Source: Paenibacillus sp. MZ04-78.2 (lineage in GTDB: Bacteria > Bacillota > Bacilli > Paenibacillales > NBRC-103111). Taken from it: 54,924 nt of DNA. The stretch is from the NCBI RefSeq assembly GCF_024213375.1, contig NZ_JANAVJ010000035.1, positions 1 to 54,924 on the forward strand, given 5' to 3'. Below, in pieces: positions 32,390 to 41,843 of this stretch. A model generated the notes under the pieces. The model saw only the letters and a list, made by a program, of their open reading frames with translations, was not told the DNA's origin and made no database searches. The position numbers and the translations under genes were made by a program. Each line of letters begins with the position of its first letter. Position 1 is the first letter of the stretch.

Positions 32390-33841
32390 TTAATAATCCA
32401 AATTAGCCAGCTCGTAAATCGCTCTGGCATAAATGACGGTCGCTTTGAGCAAATCCTCGATCTCGATATATTCGTCCGTCTGATGAGCGACGTTTTCTTT
32501 TCCCGGAAACAACGCGCCGAACGCGACGCCGTTATCCAGGAAGCTGGCATACGTGCCTCCGCCCGTCGTAAGCAGCTCGGGCTCCAGCGAAGTTTCTTCA
32601 TGGTAGACGGCCTGAAGCACTGCAATCATCGGATGATCCTTTGCCACATGATGCGGCTTTTTCAGAATCGGCGGTTCTACGACAAAAAGGTACTTCCCGA
32701 CCTTGTCGCGAATAGTCTCGACGTGCCGCAGCTCATCCGCCACAAGCGGGAACCTGATATTAAGGTAAGCAAACGAAGGCTCCGGCGAAGCCTCATACTG
32801 CATAATCCCGACATTCACCGTCAGAGGCCCCATAATCTCGTCTTCGCAATCGATCCCGATGCGCCGCCCCGCAGGATCGTCGTAAAAATATTCGTCCAGA
32901 CAGGCGATAAAATGCCGCGCATCGGGCTGAAAATCGTACTCCCTCAGAAAATGAACAAGCTTGAGCCCGGCGTTTACGCCTACTTGCGGCTCCATGCCGT
33001 GCGCCGCCTTCCCTTGCAAAGTCAAGACAAGCGTCCCATCCTGAACGGCTGCCGTCCCTTTCAGACGATTTCCACTGCAATACTCGTTAAATTGACCGGC
33101 CATGGCCGTGAGAAGCAAAAGCTCTCCGGTGACCGCAGCTACCGCCGATTCGGGAACCATATTCGCCGCACTCCCGGAATGGAAGGAAACCAGTTCCACA
33201 TTCCCTTGTCTCGTCCCCTCTTGCTTGCCGGTATCGTCGTTCTTCTGCAGAACGATTCTCGTATTGATCTGCCCCTTTTCCGCATGAATGATCGGAAAAT
33301 CCGCATCCGGCGCAAACCCGGCTACCGGCATCTTCTCGACGCGACGGTAATATTCCATGCAGCTCATCGTATGCTCCTCGTCCGTGCCGAAGATGATCCG
33401 TACCCGATGCTTCAGCGGAAGGCCCAGCTCCTTAACGATTTTCATCGCATAAAACGCCGCCATCGTTGGCCCTTTATCGTCGATCGCTCCGCGCGCGTAC
33501 AATTTTCCGTCGCGCACCTCCGGTTCAAAGGGCGGAGAAGTCCATGGTCCGGGCGCCGGGACCACATCCAGATGACACAGCACGCCGATATAATCGGCGC
33601 TCTCGGCCGGACCGTACTCCGCATAGCCCGCATAGCCGTCCAAGCTGCATGTCCGCCACTGTTCGCGCTCGGCAAGTCCCAGCATCAACTCCAACGCCCC
33701 GGCAATCTCCCGCCCCATCGGCTTGCCCGCTTCGCTGGTGCTCAAATCTTTGACGCTCGGAATTTTCAGCAGCTCCGCGAGGTCGCCCAGCAGCGCTTCT
33801 TTCCTTGCCCACACTTCCTCGGTCCAGTTGATGACTTTCAT
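32390..33841 (-). CDS. pepV: PepV-like dinuclear-zinc dipeptidase (M20 family)
   Basis: A 483-residue M20 metallopeptidase. Metal ligands and catalytic residues appear as H and D in [10 protein letters not shown] in [10 protein letters not shown], catalytic E and ligand E in [11 protein letters not shown] in FAPDADFP and the final His in [14 protein letters not shown]. It should cleave dipeptides, including those with D- or beta-residues, in the cytoplasm. It follows oppD by 43 bases and so handles the peptides imported by the permease. ATG at 33841 follows AAGGGGGAATAGGTAAAG. The usual oppF gene is missing at this position. Confidence 0.9.
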   Translation of the reverse strand: MKVINWTEEVWARKEALLGDLAELLKIPSVKDLSTSEAGKPMGREIAGALELMLGLAEREQWRTCSLDGYAGYAEYGPAESADYIGVLCHLDVVPAPGPWTSPPFEPEVRDGKLYARGAIDDKGPTMAAFYAMKIVKELGLPLKHRVRIIFGTDEEHTMSCMEYYRRVEKMPVAGFAPDADFPIIHAEKGQINTRIVLQKNDDTGKQEGTRQGNVELVSFHSGSAANMVPESAVAAVTGELLLLTAMAGQFNEYCSGNRLKGTAAVQDGTLVLTLQGKAAHGMEPQVGVNAGLKLVHFLREYDFQPDARHFIACLDEYFYDDPAGRRIGIDCEDEIMGPLTVNVGIMQYEASPEPSFAYLNIRFPLVADELRHVETIRDKVGKYLFVVEPPILKKPHHVAKDHPMIAVLQAVYHEETSLEPELLTTGGGTYASFLDNGVAFGALFPGKENVAHQTDEYIEIEDLLKATVIYARAIYELANLDY

Positions 33842-33884
33842 CTTTACCTATTCCCCCTTCATGGTCTTGCGCCTTGCAAACCAT

Positions 33885-34904
33885 TCATCGCGCGGCACTT
33901 CCCGCCACACCTTGCGGCGGCTGAATACGCGGAGCTCTTTCGTCCAACAGCCAGCAAGCGGCCTGATGCGTTTCCGTGATCGCCGTCGTTCTCGGCGGCA
34001 GGGCCCGGCACACTTCCATAACATAAGGACACCGGGCGGCAAAAGCGCACCCGGCCGGCATACGGATCAGATCGGGCGGCGTTCCGGGGATGCTCAGCAG
34101 CGCTTCGGTATGCTCGTGGATTTTCGGCATGGAGGAGAGCAGGCCCCAAGTATACGGATGCTTCGGGTCAACGAAGATTTCGTCCGCCGTTCCGGTCTCG
34201 ATAATTTGCCCGGCATACATGACGGCCACCCGGTGAGCGATGTTGGCGACGACTCCCAAATCATGCGTAATCAGAATGATGGACGTCCCTTTTTCCCGTT
34301 GCAGCTCCTTCAATAAGTCCAAAATTTGCGCTTGAATCGTCACGTCCAGCGCCGTGGTGGGCTCATCCGCAATCAGCACCTTCGGGTTGCAGGCAAGCGC
34401 AATGGCAATCACCACACGCTGCCGCATCCCCCCGGAAAATTGGTGCGGGTATTGCTTCATCCGCACTTGCGGGTTCGGGACGCCGACCTGCCTTAGCAGC
34501 TCCAGCGCGATCTCCGCGGCTTCCGTTTTGCCGAGCTTCCGGTGCTGCCTTAAGCCTTCCATGAGTTGACTTCCTACCGTCATCGTCGGATTGAGCGACG
34601 TCATCGGGTCTTGGAAGATCATCGAAATTTCGGCCCCGCGAATGTCCCGCATTTGCTTATCCGAGCGCTTCATCAAATCTTCGCCCGCTAACAGAAGCTT
34701 CCCGTTCTTGATCTTCCCGTACGGATGCGGCAGCAAACGCATGATGCCTTTGGACGTGACCGACTTCCCCGAGCCCGATTCCCCGACGATGGCCAAAGTC
34801 TCCCCTTTTGCCAGGTCGAAGCTGACCCCGCGGACGGCTTGAATTTCCCCCTTGTAGGTTTGGAACGAAATTTCCAGGTCCTTCACTTCCAGAATGTTCT
34901 CCAT
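33885..34904 (-). CDS. oppD: oligopeptide ABC transporter ATP-binding protein OppD/DppD
   Basis: A 339-residue ATPase: Walker A GESGSGKSVT, signature FSGGMRQRVVIA, Walker B KVLIADEPTTALD. The C-terminal oligo-HPY domain (FVDPKHPYTWGLLSSMPKI, FAARCPYVMEVC) is complete; its Cys residues may hold an iron-sulfur cluster as in DppD. The ATG at 34904 is preferred over the in-frame GTG at 34934. It normally works as a heterodimer with OppF, which is absent from this operon. A homodimer or a partner from another locus is required. Confidence 0.9.
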   Translation of the reverse strand: MENILEVKDLEISFQTYKGEIQAVRGVSFDLAKGETLAIVGESGSGKSVTSKGIMRLLPHPYGKIKNGKLLLAGEDLMKRSDKQMRDIRGAEISMIFQDPMTSLNPTMTVGSQLMEGLRQHRKLGKTEAAEIALELLRQVGVPNPQVRMKQYPHQFSGGMRQRVVIAIALACNPKVLIADEPTTALDVTIQAQILDLLKELQREKGTSIILITHDLGVVANIAHRVAVMYAGQIIETGTADEIFVDPKHPYTWGLLSSMPKIHEHTEALLSIPGTPPDLIRMPAGCAFAARCPYVMEVCRALPPRTTAITETHQAACWLLDERAPRIQPPQGVAGSAAR

Positions 34905-34958
34905 CCTCGTATCGCTCCTTGTTCTCTCGTTCACAAGTCCATGACATGATGCTTCAGG

Positions 34959-35888
34959 CTATTTGCGCATTCTCGGGTCCAGCGCATCCCGCAATCCGTC
35001 GGCCAACATATTGAAGCCCACCATAATCGCAATAATGATCAAAGCCGGAAACAACAGCAAATAATAGTTCGTGTTTAGTGATTGATACCCCGTATTAATG
35101 AGCACGCCGAGCGAAGCCATAGGCTCCTGCAGCCCCAGACCGATAAAGCTGAGGAACGCCTCTGTAAAAATCGCCGTGGGAATCGTGAACATCGTATTGA
35201 TGACAATGACGCCGACCGTGTTCGGAACCAGATGCGTCAAGATCAGGCGCGAGTTGCTTGCCCCCAGCGTACGGGCGGCCAGCACGAACTCCTGCTCTTT
35301 CAGCTTCAATATTTGCGCACGCACCAAGCGGGCCATGTTGACCCAGCCGGTAATGACCATCGCCACAATGATTGTGAAAATGCCCGGCTTCATCGCCATC
35401 ATCAGCAGAATGACGACAATCAGGCTCGGCACGCTGACCAAAATTTCGATGATCCGCTGCATGATCGTATCCGTTCTGCCGCCAAGCAGCGCCGAGACGG
35501 CCCCATACGCAACGCCGATGCACAGATCCAGTGCCGCCGCCAGCAGGGCGATAAATAGCGAGATGCGCGTGCCCTGCCAAATTCGGACCCACTGGTCGCG
35601 TCCGAATTTATCCGTGCCGAGCCAATGATCGGCGTTCGGCCCTTGGTAAGCGGCGCTGTAATTCGTATCGAAGTACGTATAATGGCTCATCCAAGGGCCA
35701 ACCACGGACATGAGACCAAGGAAAAGAAGAAGGTACAGACTGACAAGCGCTCCGCGGTTTTGGCGCAGCCGCCGCCAGCTTTCCTGAAACGCGTTCAAGG
35801 GAGGACCGGATACGCTCTCGCTCTCTTGAGGATCGACGGTGGTCGGGACGAACAAGCGGTCCAGCTCCCGAGATTCGTAATTCAGCAT
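34959..35888 (-). CDS. oppC: oligopeptide ABC transporter permease OppC
   Basis: A 309-residue permease with about six membrane helices. A cytoplasmic N-terminal tail precedes the first helix (LVSLYLLLFLGLMSVVGPW); a large external loop has HWLGTDKFGRDQWVRI; the EAA motif is seen in AARTLGASNSRLILTHLVPN. The ATG at 35888 overlaps the OppB stop, with ribosome binding site GGGGAG. It pairs with OppB to form the channel. Confidence 0.9.
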   Translation of the reverse strand: MLNYESRELDRLFVPTTVDPQESESVSGPPLNAFQESWRRLRQNRGALVSLYLLLFLGLMSVVGPWMSHYTYFDTNYSAAYQGPNADHWLGTDKFGRDQWVRIWQGTRISLFIALLAAALDLCIGVAYGAVSALLGGRTDTIMQRIIEILVSVPSLIVVILLMMAMKPGIFTIIVAMVITGWVNMARLVRAQILKLKEQEFVLAARTLGASNSRLILTHLVPNTVGVIVINTMFTIPTAIFTEAFLSFIGLGLQEPMASLGVLINTGYQSLNTNYYLLLFPALIIIAIMVGFNMLADGLRDALDPRMRK

Positions 35889-35890
35889 AG

Positions 35891-36826
35891 TCACTTCTCC
35901 CCTCCCGCCAGACGGATTCTCGGGTCAATGACCCGGTACAGCAGATCGACGATCAGCACAATCAGCACAAAAAACGCGCTGTAAAAGATCGTTACGCCCA
36001 TAATCGTCGTGTAATCGTTCATTTTGATGGCATCGACAAACAAACTGCCGATCCCCGGCACGCTAAATATGCTTTCAATGACCAGCGAGCCGGTCAAAAT
36101 ATTCACGGTAATAGGACCCAGAATCGTAACGACGGGAATCAGCGCATTGCGGATCGCATGCTTCCATACGATGGCGAATGGGCTAAGCCCCTTGGCTTTC
36201 GCCAGTACGATATAGTCCTGCTGCAACACTTCCAGCATTTCGTTGCGGACAAACCGGGCGATCAGCGCAATGACAATCAGCGATAACGCAATGGAGGGCA
36301 TGACGGAGCTGGAGTAGCTTTTCCAAAAAGCGACCGGCAGCAGTCCCCACTTCATCCCGACATAATATTGCAGCAATGCGGCAAAGACGAAGTTGGGAAT
36401 CGATACGCCGATCACCGCAATGAACATCGCGAACGCATCCCACATCGTATTATGGCGGAGCGCTGCGACCACGCCGAGGATCAGACCAAGCGCAACGCCG
36501 AGCACAATCGCCTGGACGCCGATAAGCGCGGACGGAACAAGGCGGTTCACGATAATGTCCAGCACCGGCTGGCCTTTATAAAAAAAGGAAGTGCCCAAGT
36601 CAGCCCGCGCCAAATTACTCATGTAATTCACATATTGCTTCCATACCGGCTGATCCAGGCTATATTTGGCATAGATTTCCGCTTTCGCCGCAGCCGGCAG
36701 CAAAGCCAATTTTTCTTCGTCAAACGGCGATCCCGGCAGCTGCTTCATGAGAAAAAACGTCAGCGTCGCAATGATCCACAGCGTAATCAAGATGTAGACA
36801 GCCCGAATGGCGATATATTTTTTCAT
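35891..36826 (-). CDS. oppB: oligopeptide ABC transporter permease OppB
   Basis: A 311-residue permease with six membrane helices, opening with IAIRAVYILITLWIIATLTFFLMKQLPGSPF in continuous sequence. EAA motif: LAKAKGLSPFAIVWKHAIRN. ATG at 36826 follows AGAGGTGCAGGA. It starts about 100 bases after oppA; a partial terminator in this gap (36877-36909) would make its expression lower than that of the binding protein. Confidence 0.9.
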   Translation of the reverse strand: MKKYIAIRAVYILITLWIIATLTFFLMKQLPGSPFDEEKLALLPAAAKAEIYAKYSLDQPVWKQYVNYMSNLARADLGTSFFYKGQPVLDIIVNRLVPSALIGVQAIVLGVALGLILGVVAALRHNTMWDAFAMFIAVIGVSIPNFVFAALLQYYVGMKWGLLPVAFWKSYSSSVMPSIALSLIVIALIARFVRNEMLEVLQQDYIVLAKAKGLSPFAIVWKHAIRNALIPVVTILGPITVNILTGSLVIESIFSVPGIGSLFVDAIKMNDYTTIMGVTIFYSAFFVLIVLIVDLLYRVIDPRIRLAGGEK

Positions 36827-36876
36827 TCCTGCACCTCTTTGTACCGTTCTTCACACCTTCACGCCACGTTGGCCTA

Positions 36877-36909
36877 CAGAAAAGGAGAGAAAGAACCCGC
36901 TTCCTCTCC
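36877..36909 (-). terminator. attenuating hairpin between oppA and oppB
   Basis: Minus-strand stem GGAGAG with CTCTCC, then TTTTCTG. The moderate strength is suited to partial read-through from oppA into oppBCD. Confidence 0.5.
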
Positions 36910-36928
36910 CGATCCTCATGATTCAACG

Positions 36929-38581
36929 TTATTTTTTGGCCGCGTATTTGAAATCCCACGACGCGCCGTAGGGATGATAAACAAGTCCCTCGATATTTTT
37001 TTTCTGGAGGAAGGCGTAGCCTTTATAAAATAACGGCGCCACGACAGCATCCTCGCCGACCAGCAATTTCTCCGCCTGCAGCAGCATTTCCGCTCGCTTC
37101 GCTTCGTCGGCTTCCTTCTTCGCTTCCACAATCAGACGGTCGTACTTCGGATTGTTGTAGTTCCCGCGGTAAGGCGTGTGGTTGATCCAGAGATCCAGAT
37201 ACGTCATAGCGTCGTCGTAATCGGCTCCCCAAGCGGTGACGGCCATCTGATAGCTGCTGTCGTCCATCAGCTTGTTGCGGGCCTTCTTCGGCATCGACTC
37301 GATCACGATCTCCGCTCCGAGATTTTTCTTGAATTCGCTTTGCAGGAACGTGCCGACATCTTTATTCACCGTGTCATCCATGACGAGCAGCTTGATTTTC
37401 GGCGCGTGACCGAGTTCCTTCATCCCTAGAGCCCACAGCTCCTTGGCTTTGGCGATGTCCGGCGCAGTCACCTTTCCCTGCATGTCGCGGAACGACTTGC
37501 CGCCCGCTCCGTTCATAAGATCGGGGATCAATCCCACGGCTCCCTTCGACCCGTTATTCAAAAGCTGCTCCAGCACCTTGCTGTCATAAGCCAATTGAAG
37601 TGCTTTCCGGATGTTCGGATTGGATACGTCGTCCGCTTTCAAATTAAATTGTAGATAAGTCGTCGCAAATTCGATGTCGGAGCCGAATTCGGGACTCGTT
37701 TTGTTAGCGCTCACATCGGCCGACGACAGATTCACCCGATCCAGCTCCCCGACCTTAAACAAATTCAAGGCTGTGTTCATTTCTTTCACCACTTTAATAT
37801 TGACTTTATCCAGCTTCACCGAGCCGTTGTCCCAGTAGTTCTGGTTTTTCTCCAATAACGCGCCGCCGGCCGGATCGAATTGGGTGAGCACGAAAGGCCC
37901 GTTGTACAGCATATTTTCCGGCTTCAGCGCGAATTCTTTTCCTTTTTCCTTCACGAATTTTTCGTTCAACGGATAATACGGAATAAAGGATACTAAGCGG
38001 AGGAAAAAGGGCGTCGGATTTTTCAGCTTGACCGCGAGCGTCTTGTCATCCTTCACCACAATACCGGAGACATCGGCCGCTTTGCCTGCGGCGTACTCCG
38101 CCCCGCCTTCAATATAATCCGTCAAAATAAAGGCGTACCCGCTAAGCGACGTTTCCGGCTTCATCGAGCCGAGCCACGCAAATTTGAAATCCGCCGCCGT
38201 CACCGGGCTGCCGTTGCTCCATTTTACGCCATCGCGCAGCGTAAAGGTGTACGTTAATCCGTCTTTGGAAATATCGACCCCTTTGGCCATCGCCGGCTGC
38301 GGCTCGTTTTTTGGGTCCAGACGGTACAGCCCTTCGTTAACATTGTTCAGGATGGCGAAGGAAACATTGTCGGATGCGGAAAACTGGTTCAAATCCGTAA
38401 TTTCCGTTTCCATAGATAAGGTGATTGCTTTCCCGCCGGCCGTTTGATCCCCATCCTTCGAGGCGGCTTGGCCGCTTGACGATTCCGCGCCTTGGGGAGC
38501 ATCGCCGGTAAAATTACAGCCGGACAAAATCATACTGAACATTAACAATAAGCTAACGAAACAAAAAGTCCATTTTTTCAT
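36929..38581 (-). CDS. oppA: oligopeptide-binding lipoprotein OppA
   Basis: A 550-residue SBP family 5 protein. The lipoprotein signal (MKKWTFCFVSLLLMFSMILSGC) ends in lipobox LSGC. The mature protein begins with a Ser/Gln/Gly-rich linker and shows the family markers LYRLDPKNEPQPAMA, VKWSNGSPVTAADFKFAW and NPNIRKALQLAYDS. ATG at 38581 follows GGAGGCGTTTTGC; eight extra upstream codons in frame are rejected. It captures peptides outside the membrane for OppBCD. A strong promoter lies about 215 bases upstream. Confidence 0.95.
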   Translation of the reverse strand: MKKWTFCFVSLLLMFSMILSGCNFTGDAPQGAESSSGQAASKDGDQTAGGKAITLSMETEITDLNQFSASDNVSFAILNNVNEGLYRLDPKNEPQPAMAKGVDISKDGLTYTFTLRDGVKWSNGSPVTAADFKFAWLGSMKPETSLSGYAFILTDYIEGGAEYAAGKAADVSGIVVKDDKTLAVKLKNPTPFFLRLVSFIPYYPLNEKFVKEKGKEFALKPENMLYNGPFVLTQFDPAGGALLEKNQNYWDNGSVKLDKVNIKVVKEMNTALNLFKVGELDRVNLSSADVSANKTSPEFGSDIEFATTYLQFNLKADDVSNPNIRKALQLAYDSKVLEQLLNNGSKGAVGLIPDLMNGAGGKSFRDMQGKVTAPDIAKAKELWALGMKELGHAPKIKLLVMDDTVNKDVGTFLQSEFKKNLGAEIVIESMPKKARNKLMDDSSYQMAVTAWGADYDDAMTYLDLWINHTPYRGNYNNPKYDRLIVEAKKEADEAKRAEMLLQAEKLLVGEDAVVAPLFYKGYAFLQKKNIEGLVYHPYGASWDFKYAAKK

Positions 38582-38791
38582 GCAAAACGCCTCCGGATTG
38601 ATCATTTGATCATTTTCGTGTTTGCCGCTTCCAAACTAAAATTGACCTATGCCTGCTCCTTTCTCTTTATTTTCTCCACTGTCGTTAATAAAAGAATAGG
38701 AAAACCGCGTTTCTAAATAAGTAAACCTCATAAAACAAGTAATTAAGCGATTACATTTCGTTCTTTTATTACCCCCGTGTTAGTAAAGAAG

Positions 38792-38821
38792 ATATTACCA
38801 TCGATTTCCGCTTGAAGTCAA
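38792..38821 (-). promoter_or_regulatory. promoter of the opp operon
   Basis: On the minus strand TTGACT (38816-38821) and TAATAT (38792-38797) with an 18-base spacer. Confidence 0.6.
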
Positions 38822-38888
38822 TCGTTTTTCTATGGTTGCGGACCGCTTGCCGTGAAGCGCCGCACATTACCGTGTGACCAAGCTCATT

Positions 38889-38922
38889 AAAAAAGCTGAC
38901 GCCGGTTCGTGACCGCGTCAGC
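38889..38922 (-). terminator. terminator of the DUF3900-like gene
   Basis: GCTGACGC pairs with GCGTCAGC, followed on the minus strand by T6. Confidence 0.8.
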
Positions 38923-38999
38923 CCTGATTCATGCTTCCCTCTTCCCTTTTTGGTCCAAGCTTATCTTGCCACGGAACGGCCCGCGCAAAGCCCTTTCGT

Positions 39000-40088
39000 T
39001 TACGCATACATCCCTTCGCGTTCTTCCTCCGCCGCTTTCCGCTTGAGCCGCTCCATCAGCGATTCCAGCGGTTCCGGAGCCAGCAGCTCCACCGGCGAAA
39101 TTCCCCGGTCGAATTGCAAATCGCCCTCCAACACAACGACGTAACGGTCGCCAAGCTTGGCGATATGCAGCCGGTCGCCGAAATCGGCCAGCAAGGCGCG
39201 AACAGACATGTTGCCGAGCTTGAGCTTCATTTCGAGGTCGGGCTTTTGCTCGACCATGACGGACGTCGCTTCCATCACCTGCGATTGATCCCATTTCTCT
39301 TGCAATTCGCGCTGTTCGCCGCATGCCCACAGCTCCATCGCCTCAAGCTCCCGCTCCTTGGCCTCCGGATGGTCTTCGAATACCTCCTCGACGTACTGCT
39401 GCACGAAGCCGAACACCTGCTCGTTCATCAGCTCGGGCACGGACTTTTCATATTCGACGTATTTCAAAAAATCTTCAAAATACCGGGCATGCGACGACTG
39501 GTGGATTTTCAGCTCCCACAGCTCCGTCATCCCCGGCTCCGGCATATAGGGATACATGATCGACTTCATATTTTTGGCGTTGATCGCCATCTCAACTTTA
39601 TTGAGCAAACTCCGCTCGTCCGTAATGCGCGCGATCTTTTGCTCGAAGTCGCATTTGAACACGAACAAGAACGGCTCGTCGGAGTATTGACTGAGCCTTG
39701 CGCGCACGATAAACATGGCCCCGCCGCGAATCGCGCTGGCATCCATGTAGGTCGTGACGAGCTCGTCCGCATGGCCCTTGAAATGCTCAAGCGTCTCGGC
39801 GGCGCGCAATCTGGCGAACAAGTTGTAATTCGGGTTGCTGTCCAGGTCGTACCCGGGCTCGACCGCGAAACGGCCGATTTTGGTCGGCACCTGTTCGGCT
39901 TTGGCATGACGCTCGGCCTTGCGCTTCGCCGTCTTGGCGAACTCGCCGTCCAGAAATCCGCTCAGCTCGCACGCCGCGTAATCGTCACCGTCCATGGTGA
40001 CGTAGTGCTTGCTGCGCTTGCCCGGCGCTCCGTCTTCCCCGTCCACTTGAATGACAAAAAACGAAATATAGTCAACGTCAAATCTCAT
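39000..40088 (-). CDS. DUF3900-like conserved protein
   Basis: A 362-residue soluble protein beginning MRFDVDYISFFVIQVDGE, with alpha/beta pattern and a long charged middle (YVEEVFEDHPEAKERELEAMELW). I recall this pattern as DUF3900, found in Bacilli, distantly reminiscent of nucleoid-associated NdpA proteins; that link is weak. It has no catalytic motif that I can identify and no signal peptide. ATG at 40088 follows GAAAGGACGCTCAAG. Monocistronic with a strong terminator. Confidence 0.65.
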   Translation of the reverse strand: MRFDVDYISFFVIQVDGEDGAPGKRSKHYVTMDGDDYAACELSGFLDGEFAKTAKRKAERHAKAEQVPTKIGRFAVEPGYDLDSNPNYNLFARLRAAETLEHFKGHADELVTTYMDASAIRGGAMFIVRARLSQYSDEPFLFVFKCDFEQKIARITDERSLLNKVEMAINAKNMKSIMYPYMPEPGMTELWELKIHQSSHARYFEDFLKYVEYEKSVPELMNEQVFGFVQQYVEEVFEDHPEAKERELEAMELWACGEQRELQEKWDQSQVMEATSVMVEQKPDLEMKLKLGNMSVRALLADFGDRLHIAKLGDRYVVVLEGDLQFDRGISPVELLAPEPLESLMERLKRKAAEEEREGMYA

Positions 40089-40248
40089 CTTGAGCGTCCT
40101 TTCTATCGTATCTGGATCAAGCCGTAAAAGGCCGAATTTTAGTATACTACAAGCCCGCCCCCTGTCATAGAGGCAAAAAGTTCGAACCTGGTTCCCGCCG
40201 CCAGCCGAGTCCCCTTGTTACGATCATTCATTCAGAAATCCTTCCGAA

Positions 40249-40278
40249 TTGTATTTTGCTTGGAAAATCTAATATGAT
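40249..40278 (+). promoter_or_regulatory. promoter of the DedA gene
   Basis: TTGTAT (40249-40254), 18-base spacer, TATGAT (40273-40278), about 30 bases before the start codon. Confidence 0.45.
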
Positions 40279-40309
40279 AAAAGGAGTACAGAGATAAGGG
40301 GAGATAGAG

Positions 40310-40921
40310 ATGAACCTATTGCATGTCGTCCAGCAATTGTTTGAGCAGTACGGATATTTCGTATTACTGATCGGTATACCGTTGGATTTTATTGCGCTGC
40401 CGATTCCTCCGGGAAACAGCACCTTGGCCTATACCGGTTTTTTGTCGTTCAAAGGCGTGCTCACTTCGCTCCCGGCCTTTGCTGCTGCGCTGACGGGAGC
40501 GCTCATTGGCGTGACCGTGACTTATTGGATCGGGTACAAGGTCGGCATGCCGCTGATCGAACGGTTCGGCAAATGGCTGTCCCTAAAACCGACCATCATA
40601 GAGAAGACGCGCCGTTACTACGATAAGTACGGGGACAAGCTGCTGCTTATCGCCTTTTTCATTCCCGGCATCCGGCAGTTCATCGGGTATTTTATCGGCA
40701 TCATCCGCATCCCTTATCGTAATGTTATCATCTACGCGTATAGCGGCACCGCGTTATGGGTCACTTCGTTTTTTTTGGTAGGCTATGTTTTCGGAGAGCA
40801 GTGGGAGCAAATGTTTATGCTTATCGAACGAAATTTGAAGGTGTTCTTTATCGTATTGGGCTGCGCCGCGGTAGTCTTTCTCCTGTTTCGGTGGTTTAAA
40901 CGCGCGCGTAATAAAGCATGA
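40310..40921 (+). CDS. DedA-family membrane protein
   Basis: A 203-residue VTT/SNARE-associated protein with five or so hydrophobic segments. Family signatures: GIPLDFIALPIPPGNSTLAYTGFL, GVTVTYWIGYKVG, and the FIPGIRQFIGYFIG region with the conserved Arg/Pro. Members flip undecaprenyl phosphate or phosphatidylethanolamine in the cytoplasmic membrane. Which lipid is moved here is not evident. ATG at 40310 follows AAGGGGAGATAGAG. The gene stands alone, convergent with sodC. Confidence 0.9.
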   Translation: MNLLHVVQQLFEQYGYFVLLIGIPLDFIALPIPPGNSTLAYTGFLSFKGVLTSLPAFAAALTGALIGVTVTYWIGYKVGMPLIERFGKWLSLKPTIIEKTRRYYDKYGDKLLLIAFFIPGIRQFIGYFIGIIRIPYRNVIIYAYSGTALWVTSFFLVGYVFGEQWEQMFMLIERNLKVFFIVLGCAAVVFLLFRWFKRARNKA

Positions 40922-40972
40922 ATGCAAAAAAAGCGAATCGACGGAACGCTTCGCCGCCGACTCGCCGCTTGG

Positions 40973-41593
40973 TTAACGGACCACGCCGCAGCCGATGCGC
41001 CCGCCCGCATTGCCGGCGGGGTCCGACTTAAGATCGTCCGCCTTCTCATGAATGACGAACGCCGTACCGCCAGACTTGCGGAGCGAATTCGGCTGCCCCG
41101 GCTCCAGCGTCAGCTGTTTGGCGACGAAATCCGCCTTGACCTTGCCTTGTTGATCCGCTTCTAGATTCGGAAGGTCGCCCGTATGCGGTCCTTCCGGATT
41201 GTTTAAGCCGTGCTTCCGGGCCTCGGGATTGAAGTGCGCTCCGGCCGTAGTAAAGTCAGGCGCCTCGCATTTGCCGGTCTCATGCACGTGGAAGCCGTGC
41301 GGTCCCGGAGACAAGGACGCGGCTTCCAGTTCAATCCGCACGCCGCCTCCCGACCCGGCCGGTGTCAGCTTGGCCGTTCCGATCATCGTTCCCTGCTTGC
41401 CCAGGATGTTCACCTGAACGGCTTCCTTCGCTTCATTCGCCATTACGGCGGCGCTGTCTTCCGACTGCTTCGGCTCATGCCGCTGCTGCGGCTTCTCCGT
41501 TTGTCCGAACCAAGCCCGCAGGTCGTGCTGACAGCCGCTAAGCATAAGCAGCGACACCGTGGAAATCGCCGCCGTTTTCCATCTCGTTCCCAA
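40973..41593 (-). CDS. sodC: Cu/Zn superoxide dismutase lipoprotein
   Basis: A 206-residue lipoprotein dismutase. A TTG start at 41593, nine bases after AAGGAGG, gives a signal ending in lipobox LSGC. The SOD domain has copper ligands in GFHVHETGKCEAP, the bridging/zinc histidines and Asp in AGAHFNPEARKHGLNNPEGPHTGDLPN (continuous), the last His in VIHEKADD, and the disulfide Cys in GGRIGCGVV. It should dismute superoxide outside the membrane. The longer frame upstream would hide the signal peptide. Bacilli often carry such non-essential SodC-like lipoproteins. Confidence 0.9.
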   Translation of the reverse strand: MGTRWKTAAISTVSLLMLSGCQHDLRAWFGQTEKPQQRHEPKQSEDSAAVMANEAKEAVQVNILGKQGTMIGTAKLTPAGSGGGVRIELEAASLSPGPHGFHVHETGKCEAPDFTTAGAHFNPEARKHGLNNPEGPHTGDLPNLEADQQGKVKADFVAKQLTLEPGQPNSLRKSGGTAFVIHEKADDLKSDPAGNAGGRIGCGVVR

Positions 41594-41843
41594 AGATTGC
41601 ACCCTCCTTAACGTTCCACAAGCTACAGTAGACCATTGTTTACCAAAACCGGAGGCCATAAACGTCCTGAGGCTAGTTCAGTTCGAGGAGCGACATGACT
41701 CGTACGGAATGAAAGCGGCGGAGCCTGAGCAATGGAACTGCGAACGCAAAGGAGACCTTGCCGCGCTTGTGCGGAAAGGTCTTGGCGAGCCTTGGAGTAT
41801 CGTTCACGGGCTGCCGAGCGGGCTAACGACTTCATCCCGCCGG

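Larger units (their letters stand above)
38582..38999. other. intergenic region with oppA promoter and DUF3900-gene terminator
   Basis: It contains the oppA promoter (38792-38821) and the terminator of the next gene (38889-38922). The 200-base oppA leader between 38582 and 38791 is AT-rich and has no stem that I can call. No frame is convincing. Confidence 0.5.

Noticed and set aside
32276..33979. 567-codon plus-strand frame opposite pepV
   Set aside because: The opposite strand encodes a complete PepV-like enzyme; this frame is basic, low-complexity and has no recognisable domain.
38931..40127. 398-codon plus-strand frame opposite the DUF3900-like gene
   Set aside because: Antisense shadow; no ribosome binding site, and the minus-strand frame has a good start and terminator.
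41594..41843. Gap between sodC and the GNAT gene considered as a riboswitch or T-box
   Set aside because: No T-box core, no SAM, lysine, guanidine or TPP landmarks; partial complementarities are too short and broken.
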